Assembly (NCBI GenBank): GCA_026874595.1
Contig: CM049314.1
Location: forward strand, 39,924,045-39,988,044
Direction of reading: 5' to 3'
Length of the DNA stretch: 64,000 nt
Source of the DNA: Sipunculus nudus
Lineage: Eukaryota > Annelida > Sipuncula > Golfingiida > Sipunculidae
The translations under genes and the position numbers were made by a program. Of the stretch, positions 35,601-45,540 are shown piece after piece (positions within the stretch are counted from its first letter, which is position 1; each line of letters opens with the position of its first letter). The notes beneath the pieces were generated by a model. It saw only the letters and a list, made by a program, of their open reading frames with translations. It did no database searches and was not told where the DNA came from.

Positions 35601-37109
35601 CGACTCCGTTATTTTTCATGCAGGTAACGGTTTCGAGTGGTAACGGTGCTGAGATTTTTTCATCTATACGTCAGATGCAGGACAAAAAATTACTTCCATA
35701 CCATCCCTAAGAGGGCAGCACGAGTTATCTCTACATGAACAACAAGAGGAGGCCATTTTCGAAGTGTTATATGTGACGGTTAATTTTTCGCAGGTGTAAC
35801 GGTGTCGAGTCCAAATAAACATACGGTGATTTTTTTAACCCTTTAATGATTAACAGAGAACACTGACATGACAGTTACTAAATTTAATTGTGGATTATGT
35901 GTACAAAATTTCCTGAACTCTAATAAACGCTGCTACCTGCATCAGCAAAGTGATTTCTGTTCACGCGCTGCTAGGTCAAAATGTCAGGTAACGGTGCCGA
36001 GTATATTTTGGGAGACATACTTTTTATATCCAAATTTTTGTATTAAAAACAAAACGGTCAGGATAAATCGAGCAAAATATCATTTTAATAAACTTTCACC
36101 GCTGTGACAACGTGGAAAACAAAATCTATATAAATGGAACAGTGGTTACAGAAAAATGCTGTTTTGAATTTAAGATCCGAGAGAAAGGGACAACGGAAAT
36201 TTAAGGGTATTGTGACATTAGCAGCTTTTTTTTCTGTATGTATTTCTGCCCCGCTCTAAATTATTTTTATCTCATAATAATGGTTATATCTTTAGCAACA
36301 ATCTGAATGGTTATTCATGTCATTTTTAGCATTTGCTAATTTCTCAGTAACAAATATAGTTTCGGGACATGAAATGCGACATTTTTGTAGAAATACCCAT
36401 AAAGTATATTACAAAGGTGCTACATTGATTTAATTACTTGTATGATATTTGAAATTTGGTCATCTCTACAATTTCAGTAAATGAATATGTATATGTGTGC
36501 GTTTGTACTTACCTTAATTTTCTCTAACTGCTGCTGTGATAAAACCTTATCTTGCACCAACTTGTCAAGAATAACTGTGCGATTTAAGTCAATGTTTTCA
36601 ACCATAAACACCCTGTTGTTCCTAATTATTTTGCTGTGAATTTGTTCCTGGCTTTCTGCAAAATTTTCTGTAAATAATAAAGAATAACTGTAGCCTGTGT
36701 GAAATATTATACAAATAAGCAAAATAATCCTGGGAATTCGCCGAAAGGACTAAATAACGCATTAACTCATACGTACATACATAAAAAATTGAAAAGTCGT
36801 AAAGAGGACAAAAACTAATACTCAGTATACGAAAATATGTGCAACTAGAAGTGGTAAAATATTTACATAGATTCTATATAATACCCTATTATCTAGCTAA
36901 TCTTGTGGAATATTTCACATAAAAGTGTATCATTTGTTCGATAATAAGATGGAGCCTTAAACTAAACTGTTAGCTGACTTTTTGTATTGCTGCAATGTCA
37001 ACTGTAAAATGTGTAGTACGGTCCATTCATTCTGCTTTCTGTCAAAACAGTATTAATAAGTCAAACAGAGCATACCATCCCTACTTGTCCTCTTCCTTTT
37101 GGTTGCCAT
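24099..37109 (-). CDS. CARD / GT-B-like / ankyrin / TIR protein, 11 exons, 1000 aa
   Basis: Likely a cytosolic innate-immune signalling protein. Exons (minus strand): 37109-37076, 36667-36513, 30447-30309, 29639-29620, 29374-28258, 27794-27294, 26388-26348, 26135-26037, 25754-25659, 25219-25141, 24820-24099. All introns are GT-AG, every phase joins without a stop, and the total is 3003 nt. The start is an ATG in a good context (GACATGG) followed by a basic stretch (K-R-K-R). Domain order by residue: CARD about 12-108; a putative two-Rossmann glycosyltransferase-like region about 117-470; a helical region of unknown family 489-655; two ankyrin repeats 670-734; linker; TIR about 784-915; charged tail. 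CARD and TIR are protein-interaction modules of immune signalling. The model was made by eye from splice signals and is not confirmed by transcripts. Confidence 0.85.
25141..25219 (-). CDS. CARD-TIR gene exon 10 (linker)
   Basis: 79 nt, phase 0 to 1, acceptor CCATAG and donor ATTG|GTAATC. Encodes a polar linker (Q-Q-T-R-I-I-E-R-E-K-G-T-S-N-P). It is supported by frame closure between the ankyrin exon and the TIR exon; the acceptor is weak in pyrimidines. Confidence 0.6.
25659..25754 (-). CDS. CARD-TIR gene exon 9 (ankyrin repeat 2)
   Basis: 96 nt, 32 codons, phase 0-0. Starts D-G-Q-T-P-L-S-L-A-L-A-N-R-K-V, a clear ankyrin TPLxLA motif, followed by a second helix (D-T-A-F-L-L). Donor AAAA|GTAGGT. 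Confidence 0.82.
26037..26135 (-). CDS. CARD-TIR gene exon 8 (ankyrin repeat 1)
   Basis: Exactly 99 nt, or 33 codons, phase 0-0: the length of one ankyrin repeat. It contains E-E-G-I-H-R-A-A-M-C-G-A-T-A-A-V-K-D-F-I, matching the ankyrin turn and helix pattern (G-x-H-x-A-A-x-x-G). Confidence 0.8.
26348..26388 (-). CDS. CARD-TIR gene exon 7 (41 nt)
   Basis: Acceptor TTTTTTTTTCAG, donor GCAAG|GTCAGT. Phase 1 to 0, adding D-K-I-I-V-R-F-P-F-N-Y-T-S-K. It bridges exon 6 and the first ankyrin exon, which otherwise do not join in frame. Confidence 0.7.
27294..27794 (-). CDS. CARD-TIR gene exon 6 (helical region)
   Basis: 501 nt, phase 1 to phase 1, donor CAAG|GTAATG. The 167 residues are largely helix-forming with regularly spaced leucines (e.g. 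L-I-N-M-L-N-R-I-L, L-Y-E-I-K-K-I-L, L-S-Q-L-L-M-L-L-W). I do not recognise the family; it may be a superhelical spacer before the ankyrin repeats. Confidence 0.8.
28258..29374 (-). CDS. CARD-TIR gene exon 5 (putative GT-B-like domain)
   Basis: 1117 nt between acceptor TTTTTTTCAG and donor ACCA|GTAAGC. The 372 residues start with a strand (A-I-N-V-L-I-L-S-P-P) typical of a Rossmann first strand. Then come I-T-H-I-V-G-F-F-P-E, L-Y-Y-V-G-P-S-M-G-E-H-Y, and a late segment W-E-M-E-P-F-L-Q-G-N-P-V-I-F-A-G-N that resembles the nucleotide-sugar-binding E-x7-E region of GT4 glycosyltransferases. The family assignment is inference from these motifs and from the two-lobed layout. Catalytic competence cannot be judged; it might be a pseudo-enzyme serving as a ligand sensor. 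Confidence 0.8.
29620..29639 (-). CDS. CARD-TIR gene exon 4 (20-nt microexon)
   Basis: TTATTTCAG|20 nt|GTGAGTAC. It converts the phase-1 end of exon 3 to the phase-0 start of exon 5 and adds seven residues (D-H-E-Y-I-I-N). Without it exons 3 and 5 cannot be joined in frame, which is the main evidence that it is real. Confidence 0.7.
30121..30180. repeat. (AT)n microsatellite in intron 3
   Basis: AT dinucleotide run with one interruption. Similar tracts lie at about 30932-30969, 32577-32614, 37395-37444, 43625-43673, 59695-59746 and 59779-59807. Confidence 0.93.
30309..30447 (-). CDS. CARD-TIR gene exon 3 (CARD, second half)
   Basis: Acceptor TCATTTAG, donor GATG|GTGAGT. The 46 codons hold the remaining CARD helices: E-R-V-S-D-L-L-D-L-I-I, then E-D-W-E-K-C-L-K-C-L and H-S-H-V-V-R-V-L-E-D. 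Too short and split to be found by ORF length alone; it is identified by frame continuity with exon 2 and by the CARD pattern (LLD-hydrophobic, W, L, final helix). Confidence 0.85.
30632..30654. repeat. Poly-C tract
   Basis: A run of about 23 C in intron 2 of the CARD-TIR gene. Confidence 0.9.
32732..32956 (-). pseudogene. hAT transposase C-terminal dimerisation fragment
   Basis: About 75 codons after a possible acceptor (CTTTAG at 32957): I-P-A-L-S-T-T-Q-D-A-C-E-R-S-L-S-T-M-K, then K-N-R-L-R-S-T-L and L-N-A-F-K-M-V-K-V-E-K-D. This matches the hAT family C-terminal dimerisation motif (A-x-x-E-R-x-F/L-S-x-x-K...L-R-S-x-M). The upstream catalytic parts were not found. Confidence 0.82.
33253..33299. 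other. Perfect 15-bp hairpin in GC-rich block
   Basis: ATTTTTAAAATGGGC at 33253-33267 pairs with its exact complement at 33285-33299 over a 17-nt loop, at the edge of an unusually GC-rich stretch (33237-33810) inside the hAT element. The 111-codon ORF at 33375-33710 in this block shows no domain and is not called. Confidence 0.6.
34812..36398. mobile_element. 1.59-kb TIR element with iterated 14-mer
   Basis: The left end GGGTATTTCTACA...GTCGCATTTCA pairs with the right end over about 30 bp with few mismatches. ATAA flanks both sides (34808-34811 and 36399-36402). The interior has about nine copies of GTAACGGTGTCGAG or close variants: forward at 35367, 35386, 35405, 35624, 35640, 35796 and 35988; reverse at 35579 and 35599, with a weaker reverse copy at 35003. 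No transposase was recognised. Confidence 0.72.
36513..36667 (-). CDS. CARD-TIR gene exon 2 (CARD, first half)
   Basis: Acceptor TTATTTACAG and donor AAG|GTAAGTAC. It encodes about 51 residues with the pattern of CARD helices 1-3: a charged helix (I-H-S-K-I-I-R-N-N-R), then L-N-R-T-V-I-L-D-K-L-V-Q-D, V-L-S-Q-Q-Q and L-E-K-I-K. It ends in phase 0. Confidence 0.85.
37076..37109 (-). CDS. CARD-TIR gene exon 1 (start codon)
   Basis: 34 nt: eleven codons (M-A-T-K-R-K-R-T-S-R-D) and one base, then donor G|GTATGC. The phase-1 end joins exon 2, which supplies two bases to complete a Glu codon. The small size and the exact phase match support it, but a transcript is needed to exclude another first exon. 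Confidence 0.7.
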
Positions 37110-37391
37110 GTCGTGGAAGACCTTTCAATAGTTTGGATGATTTCTATCGGTCTCCATCAATAATCATGTTCTCATCTAGCAACCTTAATAAACATAATTA
37201 CACAATGAATATTCTTCCTGTATTACTGGTTGACGTCCAGGAATTCATCTATGTTAGTTTTTTCGTGTTTAAGTAAACACGAAAATCAATTTTCTTTTAT
37301 TTTATTATCTATTATATAAATAAATATTACAGTGAAATGTAAGGTTCAGTTAATAAACAGTGTTTTCGGCAAAGGTCAGTGACTTCATAAA

Positions 37392-37446
<55 letters not shown>

Positions 37447-37507
37447 CCTTTTGCCTGTAGGAAATTGGTCGATTGAACCCGGACAAAGATCGAAAATACT
37501 GATATTG

Positions 37508-37710
37508 TACTGGCGGCACTGGTCCCGACTGGTGGTATTGGACCCCGACTGATAGCACTTGACCCCTAACTGGCGGCACTGGACCCCAACTGCATGACGG
37601 CACTGGACGCCGACTTGGGGTCTTGGACCCCGACTGGGGGCCCTGAACCCGACTGGCGGCCATGGAACCCGACTGGCGGTACTTGACCCTGACTGGCCCT
37701 GACTAGAAAG
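37508..37710. repeat. Minisatellite, about 23-24 bp unit
   Basis: Degenerate tandem copies of CTGGCGGCACTGGACCCCGA about 400-600 bp upstream of the CARD-TIR start codon. The unit is GC-rich against an AT-rich background. Stop-free frames here are a consequence of the repeat. Confidence 0.85.
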
Positions 37711-38854
37711 TGAAAACCTCCCCCTCCTAGGGAATTTTGTGACCACCTAGTTTTCTTCCTTGAGGTGCTGTCGCCCATTTCCAGGTGTTTCCAAACATAT
37801 ACATGTTGCAAACAACCTGAAAAATCATTTTTTTACAAACCGTGTACTCAATTTTAAAACTTTTTTTCCTGGGGCCCTTTCCATTGGTTTATGGACCATA
37901 ACTTCCTTATAACCCATCATTATTGCACAGTTTAGGCATCATTGGAATTCATGATAAAAAAAGGATTAAATTAAGTTGGCGTTGTCTCAGCCAAAAATAT
38001 GTTCTCTATGTCAGAGGTTATCCCTTCAGTATACGGATATTCACCTTATATAACTCCGGAATGAGTATAGACTCAAAGGAGGTTTATATCAATATATTCT
38101 ACATTTTCAAACAATATATTATTATTTAAAAAAGGGTATACTGTTTATGATATATGACCTATTTTATTTCATATTTTGCTTTCCTTAAACCTATTAAGTT
38201 TCTTAATTAAACATTTGAGATAAAAAAATATGAGCCATTATATGTGTATATAATAAAGAGACCATTGTACTGTGATGCGATAAACCAAAACCACTCAATT
38301 TGCATTTGATCTATATGAAACATTATACTTAATATTAAATCTGTATGGTTGTTTAGAATGGGACTGTTTCTTTTCACCATTACCCTTACCATTAACATTT
38401 TGTAAAGATAACATCTAATGAACGACTATTATAACAAATTTTGTATAAAACTTTTTATTTTTTTTTACATTTATGGATCAATGGAAGTGTTAGGTGGATA
38501 ATGAAATCGTTCATCTGTGCGTGCACTTATTTGAATTGAAGGAATTACAATCAATAATAGATAAAGCTAAATTGACGTGGAACCATGGAGACCGTCGTGT
38601 ATTTATATACGGAGCAAGTGCGTAATTTACGTAAGGCTGCTCCCCAACTAAATTGTTGAATGGGCAGTTCCATGCACGAACACCTCCAAGTACATACATA
38701 CGCATCCATATACACATACGCAGATGTGTATATCAAGCCCATATTTCAATCGAGAGCGGTCGCTGATAAATCAAGGACAAATGCCGATCGAGATATAGAT
38801 GGTCTGGAAAATCGACCGGGAATCATTCCGGCCTAAATTCTTAATGGTAAACTA
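37711..38854. other. Intergenic, nothing recognised
   Basis: AT-rich, only short ORFs, no repeat pairs seen. Confidence 0.5.
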
Positions 38855-39057
38855 GTGCGCCTTTCGGGGGTTTCTCAGGTGTATGGCCCAGCAAAGGGGA
38901 CGATTACGCACCCAGAGCCCGCAGGTGCAGTAGGCATCGGGCCTGGTTGACTCCAGGATATAAAATGAGAGGAAGCGTGTGATATTGCCCTGTCACAAAG
39001 TCCGAAACCGGAATGGAATTCTGCAGATGTACATATACTTAGTTAAGTTAGCATTAA
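38855..39057 (+). repeat. Dispersed repeat, copy 2
   Basis: Homologous to 12423-12617 and directly abuts the head of the hairpin-tailed element at about 39060. Confidence 0.65.
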
Positions 39058-39059
39058 AC

Positions 39060-40560
39060 AAGGGACCCATGGGTCACGGCGCTCAGCTGATTGTGACTGG
39101 ACCATAAATGTTTCTCCATTGTGATACTATATTGAGTCGATAAAGCTTGTGAATATTATGGACATGTTGGGCTATTATAAAGGAATGTAATGTATTATAT
39201 GTGAGTAAATAATAAATGAAATAACCTGACTGATGGCTTAATAGAGTAAAATACAGTGGTTTATTTTTTTTATTTATGTAGGAAGCAGTAATAAGCAGTA
39301 GTAGAATTATAAATAGGCTATTTGTTGAAGGATCTATAGTGTATGGAAGTCTGCAAGATTTTAATTTGACAGATATGATGTTGTGATTTACTATGCTGAT
39401 GAGGGGATTTATGAATTTGTTACTATATGACACAATATCTCTTCAGTCTCGACAATGTACATTATTTTGATGCCCACTATATCTACATATTACACAATAT
39501 TGACATAATTTCTAGCATGTACATAGGTACCTATGGACGAATAGTTATACAAAATATTAAAGTATGAATATATCTGATTCATCTTGTTCTTGTTTACTGA
39601 GGCTGACAATGGGATGGGGCTCAGAGGAGGGAACAGTGAGGGCAGCTATGAGGTGGATGTAGAGAGAAAAGGAGAGAGAGAGAAACAGAGAGAAAGAGAG
39701 AAAGAGAGACAGAGAGAGGGGATGGAGAATTCAACAGTACTTAAACACCTGGAAGGTTAAAATCTAAAATATTATGAAAAGCAGATAAAGTCTGATCGGA
39801 AAAGGAAAGCTTGGCCATGGTTGGTTGACATGATTGAAGAAATTGTTGCAAATAATATTTTGAGATCTGACCATGTGTTTCCATTGGTTACCTTTTTGAT
39901 AAGCTGTTGACAGTTCAACAGTTTAGAGATTTGTTTAATGAGATCCAATTATTTTAATAAACCTAATTTCTATTTTATCATATGTATATAGTAGCCATAA
40001 AGTCCCCACTTAACAGGTGGAAGGATTGACGGGGGGAGGGGGTTATGATGGGAGTTAAAACGCCTCAGTCTTTCTGTATATATTATCTTTAATTATTAAA
40101 TTTTATGGAAAAGCAATAGAGCAACGACTCTATGGGGTGGGGGAAGGGGATGGTGGGAGTTACAGCACCCTTGCATATTCACACAGTATATTAAATTGAA
40201 TTCAAGTGCTTACAAAAAAAATGTTAATTTATAATTATTAAATATTTAAGCAGGCAGAAAGGTGGAGAAACAAAGCAAATCATTTTTATTCCCTTTCTAC
40301 TGAGCCAAGATAAATTAACAATATTTGCTTTATTCCTTTTTTTTCAATACATCATTTTTTCCAAGTTTAAAAATGTAACTACACATTTACAGTATAACAT
40401 ATATATATATGAATATTTCAGTTGATTCACATTTCTAAATTGCTTCAACATTCATAGCTAATTAACCTGGTTTATAGTACCTGTCAACAGAATGGGGTGC
40501 AGGGGGAATGAGAGAGAGAGAGAGAATGAGAGAGAGCAAGAGAGAGTGAGCTAGACTGTC

Positions 40561-40600
<40 letters not shown>

Positions 40601-43109
40601 CTGCCAGAGAGAGAGAGAGAGAGAGGCTCTCTGGTAATTACTGCCTGACCCTGATAATCACAGAGGCAGTGGCTAGGTCAGAAGTCGAACCGGTTATGTA
40701 ATACTGCCCAAGCACACATTTCACTGACTAGATGAAAAAAATCAAGGCATGGTGCTTGAAAACTTGAATGACATCTACAGTTTTTGATCAATGGGTTTCA
40801 AATTTCAGATTTTAACAGACGAAATGCTTATACGTACATGCTAAAAAAATTAAATCCACAGCACTAACACTAGTAACAGGAAATGAATGTCCACGGTAAG
40901 TCATGCTAATTATCATGCATGCATTTTTACAAAGGAGTTAACTGTTATTCAATAATTACAGGTTGCCCATAGCCAAAAGTACCACCAGCACTAATGATAT
41001 GAGAGTTAAACTATAGTTTAAAAATTAATTGGAATTAATGGACAAAATATAATTTTAATTAAAAAATATTAACAGTAACATCTGAAAAGATTTATTTTAA
41101 TAATATAATTAAAATAAATGATTAAAATAAAATTATAAAATATATTCATGAATGCATTAATGAATACATTTTAAAAGTATTTGCACTCAAATTCTTTCTT
41201 TTTACCTGTATTAGTATTTGTATTAATTTACATTATTGAACTATTGAATTTTTTTAAATCATATTTGAATACAATAATTAAGTATTCACTCAAGGTCTCA
41301 TACTTGTTCAGTTTCAGTCGAACGAAACTGTTGAGAATCCAGAATATATAAATTTCACAAATTTAAATAATGACTGTAACTCCCTAGTTTTATGGCTTCA
41401 ATTTATAAAAAAAATATTATATTCACTGTTGAATACTTTCACATCACTGTCAAGACACTTATGACAATTATTAACATTATAGACATCATAATGAGAACTT
41501 GTCTTTAAGACCTGATTTTTTTATCAGATTTAAAAAATTTTTATTATTTTTTTTTATTTGTATCAGGAAAAAAGAAAATAATCTCTACTACGAAACTAAT
41601 ACATGTGTTAAAAATAACCCAAGGATCAAAACAAACCAATGTATTATACAAGGAGTTATCAGAAATATAAATTTTGATTATTTATACGTAATTATACCCA
41701 GTATCATATAACAGCCGATACAGCCAGGAGTCTAAATGTATTATTCAAACATATTGACATCTTTAATGAGCACTTGTTGTAGTAATTTTTTTTAAATTTT
41801 GACATATTTCATTTTTTTTTAATTTTGGAATAAAAAAAACCCCACAAATTACACACCTGGAAAAGACCTCGAAATTAAGAATATTTAATATGATCAAATA
41901 AATCCATGTCTATCATTAACTTACTTCACATAATCCCTTATAGTAAACAACAATTTTATTTAATTATTTATTTTTCATTTTTATGATTGAAATTAAAAAA
42001 TACCCAATGGTGACTGCATGGTGTCATATGAAATATATTCTCAGAAATCCATGAAAGATCCATAAAACATCAAGGTCAAGGTAATTGCAAGGTCCCTGTT
42101 ACTCATTAACCATAAAATTCCTTTTCCATTTATTTTTCTTTAAATTGTTATTGTAAACCAATATTTTTTTTTAAATTATTGTTTATTGTTATGTTTTTGG
42201 CCAAACAATTATACAAGAGGATGTGGGTTATATAGCTATATCCAGCTGAGGCCACCCATACAAGAGCTGGCTTGCTGCAGTATATACCTCGCTTCAAGCA
42301 TGAAAGGTCAATATGGGGACATATAGAGGGGCTTCAGTACAGCCTATATAGGTGTGACATGGTCTCATAAAAAATATAATAAAAGCTAAAGTTTTTAGTC
42401 AATTCCTTTCAAACTTCAGATTTTAGAAGCTGAAATCCTTACGTGTGCATGATATGAAAATCAAACCAACAGTACTTACAGGAAAAAACGTGCCATGCCA
42501 AAATTTGGGCAAAATTTTATGTACTGTTTTCATATGTATGCAAATAACTTATAAAATTTGAAAAATTCAGACCTAATTTCCCGTATACAATTGAATCTTG
42601 ATTAAATGGAGTTACATCCCTGAAAAGAAGTCTCTAGCTTCAGCCATTCTTATGTTAAGTGAGTTTATATATTTCCCGATTTTATATGAGGTGCATTATG
42701 TTCCGGCCCATAATTTTAACAAATTACGCAATACTGACCTAATTTTTTGTATGTAAATAGAAAATGTATGGAAAAATATGCATATTTAGTATGATCAAAA
42801 TCAGAATAGTGGTTTTGATATTAGGCAGTCTTATAGTGTAACAATGGTTTTTTTTAATGGAAAATGGAGGTTTTTCCTTAATATCTCGGAGAAACGAAGT
42901 CCGAATGACCCAATTTTCGGTATGGTAGGAGATTTTGGGGACATCTAACTGTATGCCGAATTTCGGATTCGTAGGTCTAACGGTTTCAAAACGTGCCAGT
43001 TTAACGGACGGACGGACAGACGGATGGACGGACGGACGGCGAGACGGACGGACAGCCGACGGACAAAGACACGACTATAGCTCAGATGACTTATAGTCAG
43101 CTGAGCTAA
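39060..43109 (+). mobile_element. Hairpin-tailed modular repeat, copy 2
   Basis: The head is AAGGGACCCATGGGTCACGG with GCGCTCAGCTGA. The tail is a CGGACGGA-rich run (43010-43065) followed by the hairpin TAGCTCAGATGAC/GTCAGCTGAGCTA at 43078-43108. The 4 kb interior is AT-rich, includes GA-rich tracts at about 39656-39720 and 40508-40625, and is not coding. The head-to-tail pairing is inferred from the other copies; later insertions inside are likely. Confidence 0.6.
40508..40625. repeat. (GA)n microsatellite
   Basis: GA-rich simple sequence with short interruptions. Confidence 0.93.
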
Positions 43110-43621
43110 AAAATGGAGGTGGTTAATTGTACCAAAAAATATGTATAATTATATAATATTATATATTTTTTATCTAGTCGATTCAAGGTTATGGCTGCCC
43201 ATACCCGTGTTTTAGCTCATGAATGTATCTTTATCCTAGCCATGCCCTTTTTAATTAGAAAATAAGTGTTAAATGTTCATGTTTATTTGATTCACATAGC
43301 ATGCAACCTAGCTGTTGCAGCATACTATTATCACATTTGCTATATAATATAAAGTTAGTATAACTTTAACATGACTTGTGTACCCATTCATTTCAGGTAA
43401 ATTGTACGACTAGATTAAATATTAATTATCAATGTTAGAAATGCATTGACTGTTAATATTATAATTATAATTGAGCCTAAACAAATATAATTCTTATATA
43501 TTCACTTGTTCAACTAATTCTATGTATTAAAATTTATGCAAAATAAATAAAATTTATGGTATGAACCAGGTTTCGATCGGGGTTTACATTAGACAGAATC
43601 TCGATCGGAGGTCTAGATCCA

Positions 43622-43678
<57 letters not shown>

Positions 43679-45080
43679 CAATAATAATGATAATGAAAAT
43701 TTAAAGACCCTCTAACTGGTCAAATTTTCCATCTTGCGTCGAAGCCTCTAATTAACTGTTTAATCGACATTTACTTTGTGATTTCAATCAATGGCTTACA
43801 TCTGGAACCTTTATGCCAACCAGGTTTAATCACCATTGTTCTTTTGCGATTTAATAAGAAAATTGTCTATTATTTTCTGCAAAAGATTTGGGTGTAATAT
43901 ATATAACATACGTATAGTATCTTTAACATGGCAGTGTTCGACATATTCCCGTCGAGCTAAAGACTGTGAAATTTCTCCATGAACTCCTATTTAGAACCTA
44001 CTTTAACTTACCTTCTAAGGTATGGTTATAACACATATCCAATTAGTATTAAAACCAGATTTGGATCGCATATAATGTTACATCCGCCGATTTACAGGAT
44101 ATTGGTTTGGCCATTCTATCCCTCTCCCCAACCAGCCTGCCTCTGACCTATTAAATTAATTGTGATGTGTATTGTTCAAACGACTCAAATATGAAAAAAA
44201 GTAACGATCTAATTTCTTATAAGAAAGACGTAACGTCTTCTGCAAAGAGAGTTAAATATCTTTGGAATTGTTTCTTACTCTGTATGTTAGAACTTCTGTG
44301 ACAAGAATAAACAAATATGAAGCATTTAAATATCATTGTTGTGTGCCTCCATGAGATTATATGAAAACGCTTAAATCGTTTAAAAAACATTTGTCCAAAC
44401 ACAAGACGGCTTAATACAAAAGAAACCATGATCGACTAAATAAACGCTGCCCTAATCCTGCCCTAAGTTATATCCAAGTTTTCGTTATTGCAAACGTACA
44501 GCAATATCTGATATCGGCTTTATTGCATCAAGCAGGGATAAACACCAAACATGGATATATCTAACATTCTTTTCTGTCTCTCTTAATGTGTAATAATGCT
44601 TTGCCGTTGCCCTATGGTCACAACACTTAATGAACATTTATCAAACAAACAAACAAACCATCCCAAATTCAGGCAAGAAAAAACAAACGTCCATACATAA
44701 GGCATCATTTCATGGCGTCTTCTTTCTAGCCATGGCTTGATGAGGCTTATCTACAGGAGTGCATGATTATACCCTCAAAAAAGGTGCTTTTTTATTCATT
44801 TGATAATAGCATGCGATCAATAGTGTTACAATTATTGTTCTTGCCGTGTTGTAATAAATGTTTTATGATTGATCTTTTCTAAATAATAATCGTATACCTG
44901 AGACATGTAATTCCATTGGGCTTTATGATGTCAGAATCATTAACTATAGTCCGTTCCACCAACCGTTACACTAGGTTTTTTCGCGAAATTTTGAATTAGA
45001 ATCAAAATAAAACAAAGATTTTTGGTAAGGAGTTAAATAAGAACGTGACCTTATTTTCTGAAAGAAAAAATGTCACATAC
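43110..45080. other. Intergenic with (AT)n tract
   Basis: Only an (AT)n tract (about 43625-43673) and short ORFs without recognisable domains. Confidence 0.5.
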
Positions 45081-45257
45081 CCGAGATGAATAGCCTGCAA
45101 TGAACAAAATCAAAATCCCCTGGAGAAACTCTGGAGGCGTATACGACATTTTGTGCCTGGTAAACTGATATGATTCTGCCACGCACGCGTGTGACATCAT
45201 AAGCGTTGTTCCATTTTGCAGGTGAGAGGTTCCCGCTGTTTGGCGATGTGGAGTGGT
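45081..45257 (-). CDS. Candidate orphan exon, 59 codons, phase 1-1
   Basis: Open frame bounded by an acceptor (AATTGTTAG) and a donor (CGG|GTATGT). Composition is not AT-driven and includes R-V-R-G-R-I-I-S-V-Y-Q-A-Q-N and S-P-G-D-F-D-F-V-H-C-R. No family recognised and no partner exon found nearby. It may be a chance frame or one exon of a gene extending outside the recognised parts. Confidence 0.3.
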
Positions 45258-45540
45258 CTAACAATTATAAAATGCAGTAGCACATCATTGTCGTTAGTTA
45301 CATGTATATAGCCCGTGTTGTACGACTGTTCATTGTTTCAGAGTCAGAGGAGATCCTTTTTAAGCTTGAGAATACAAGACACAATTTTTTTTAATTAACA
45401 ATAAAATTATTATGATATCTCGGCTAAAAAGTGTCGTATTCATCATAATGAACAAGATTTCTAAATAAAGTGCCCCCCCCCTCCCCCATTTAAGATATAG
45501 ATGAAAGGGTACTATCTTTTTGAATGGTCATAAGCGGTGC

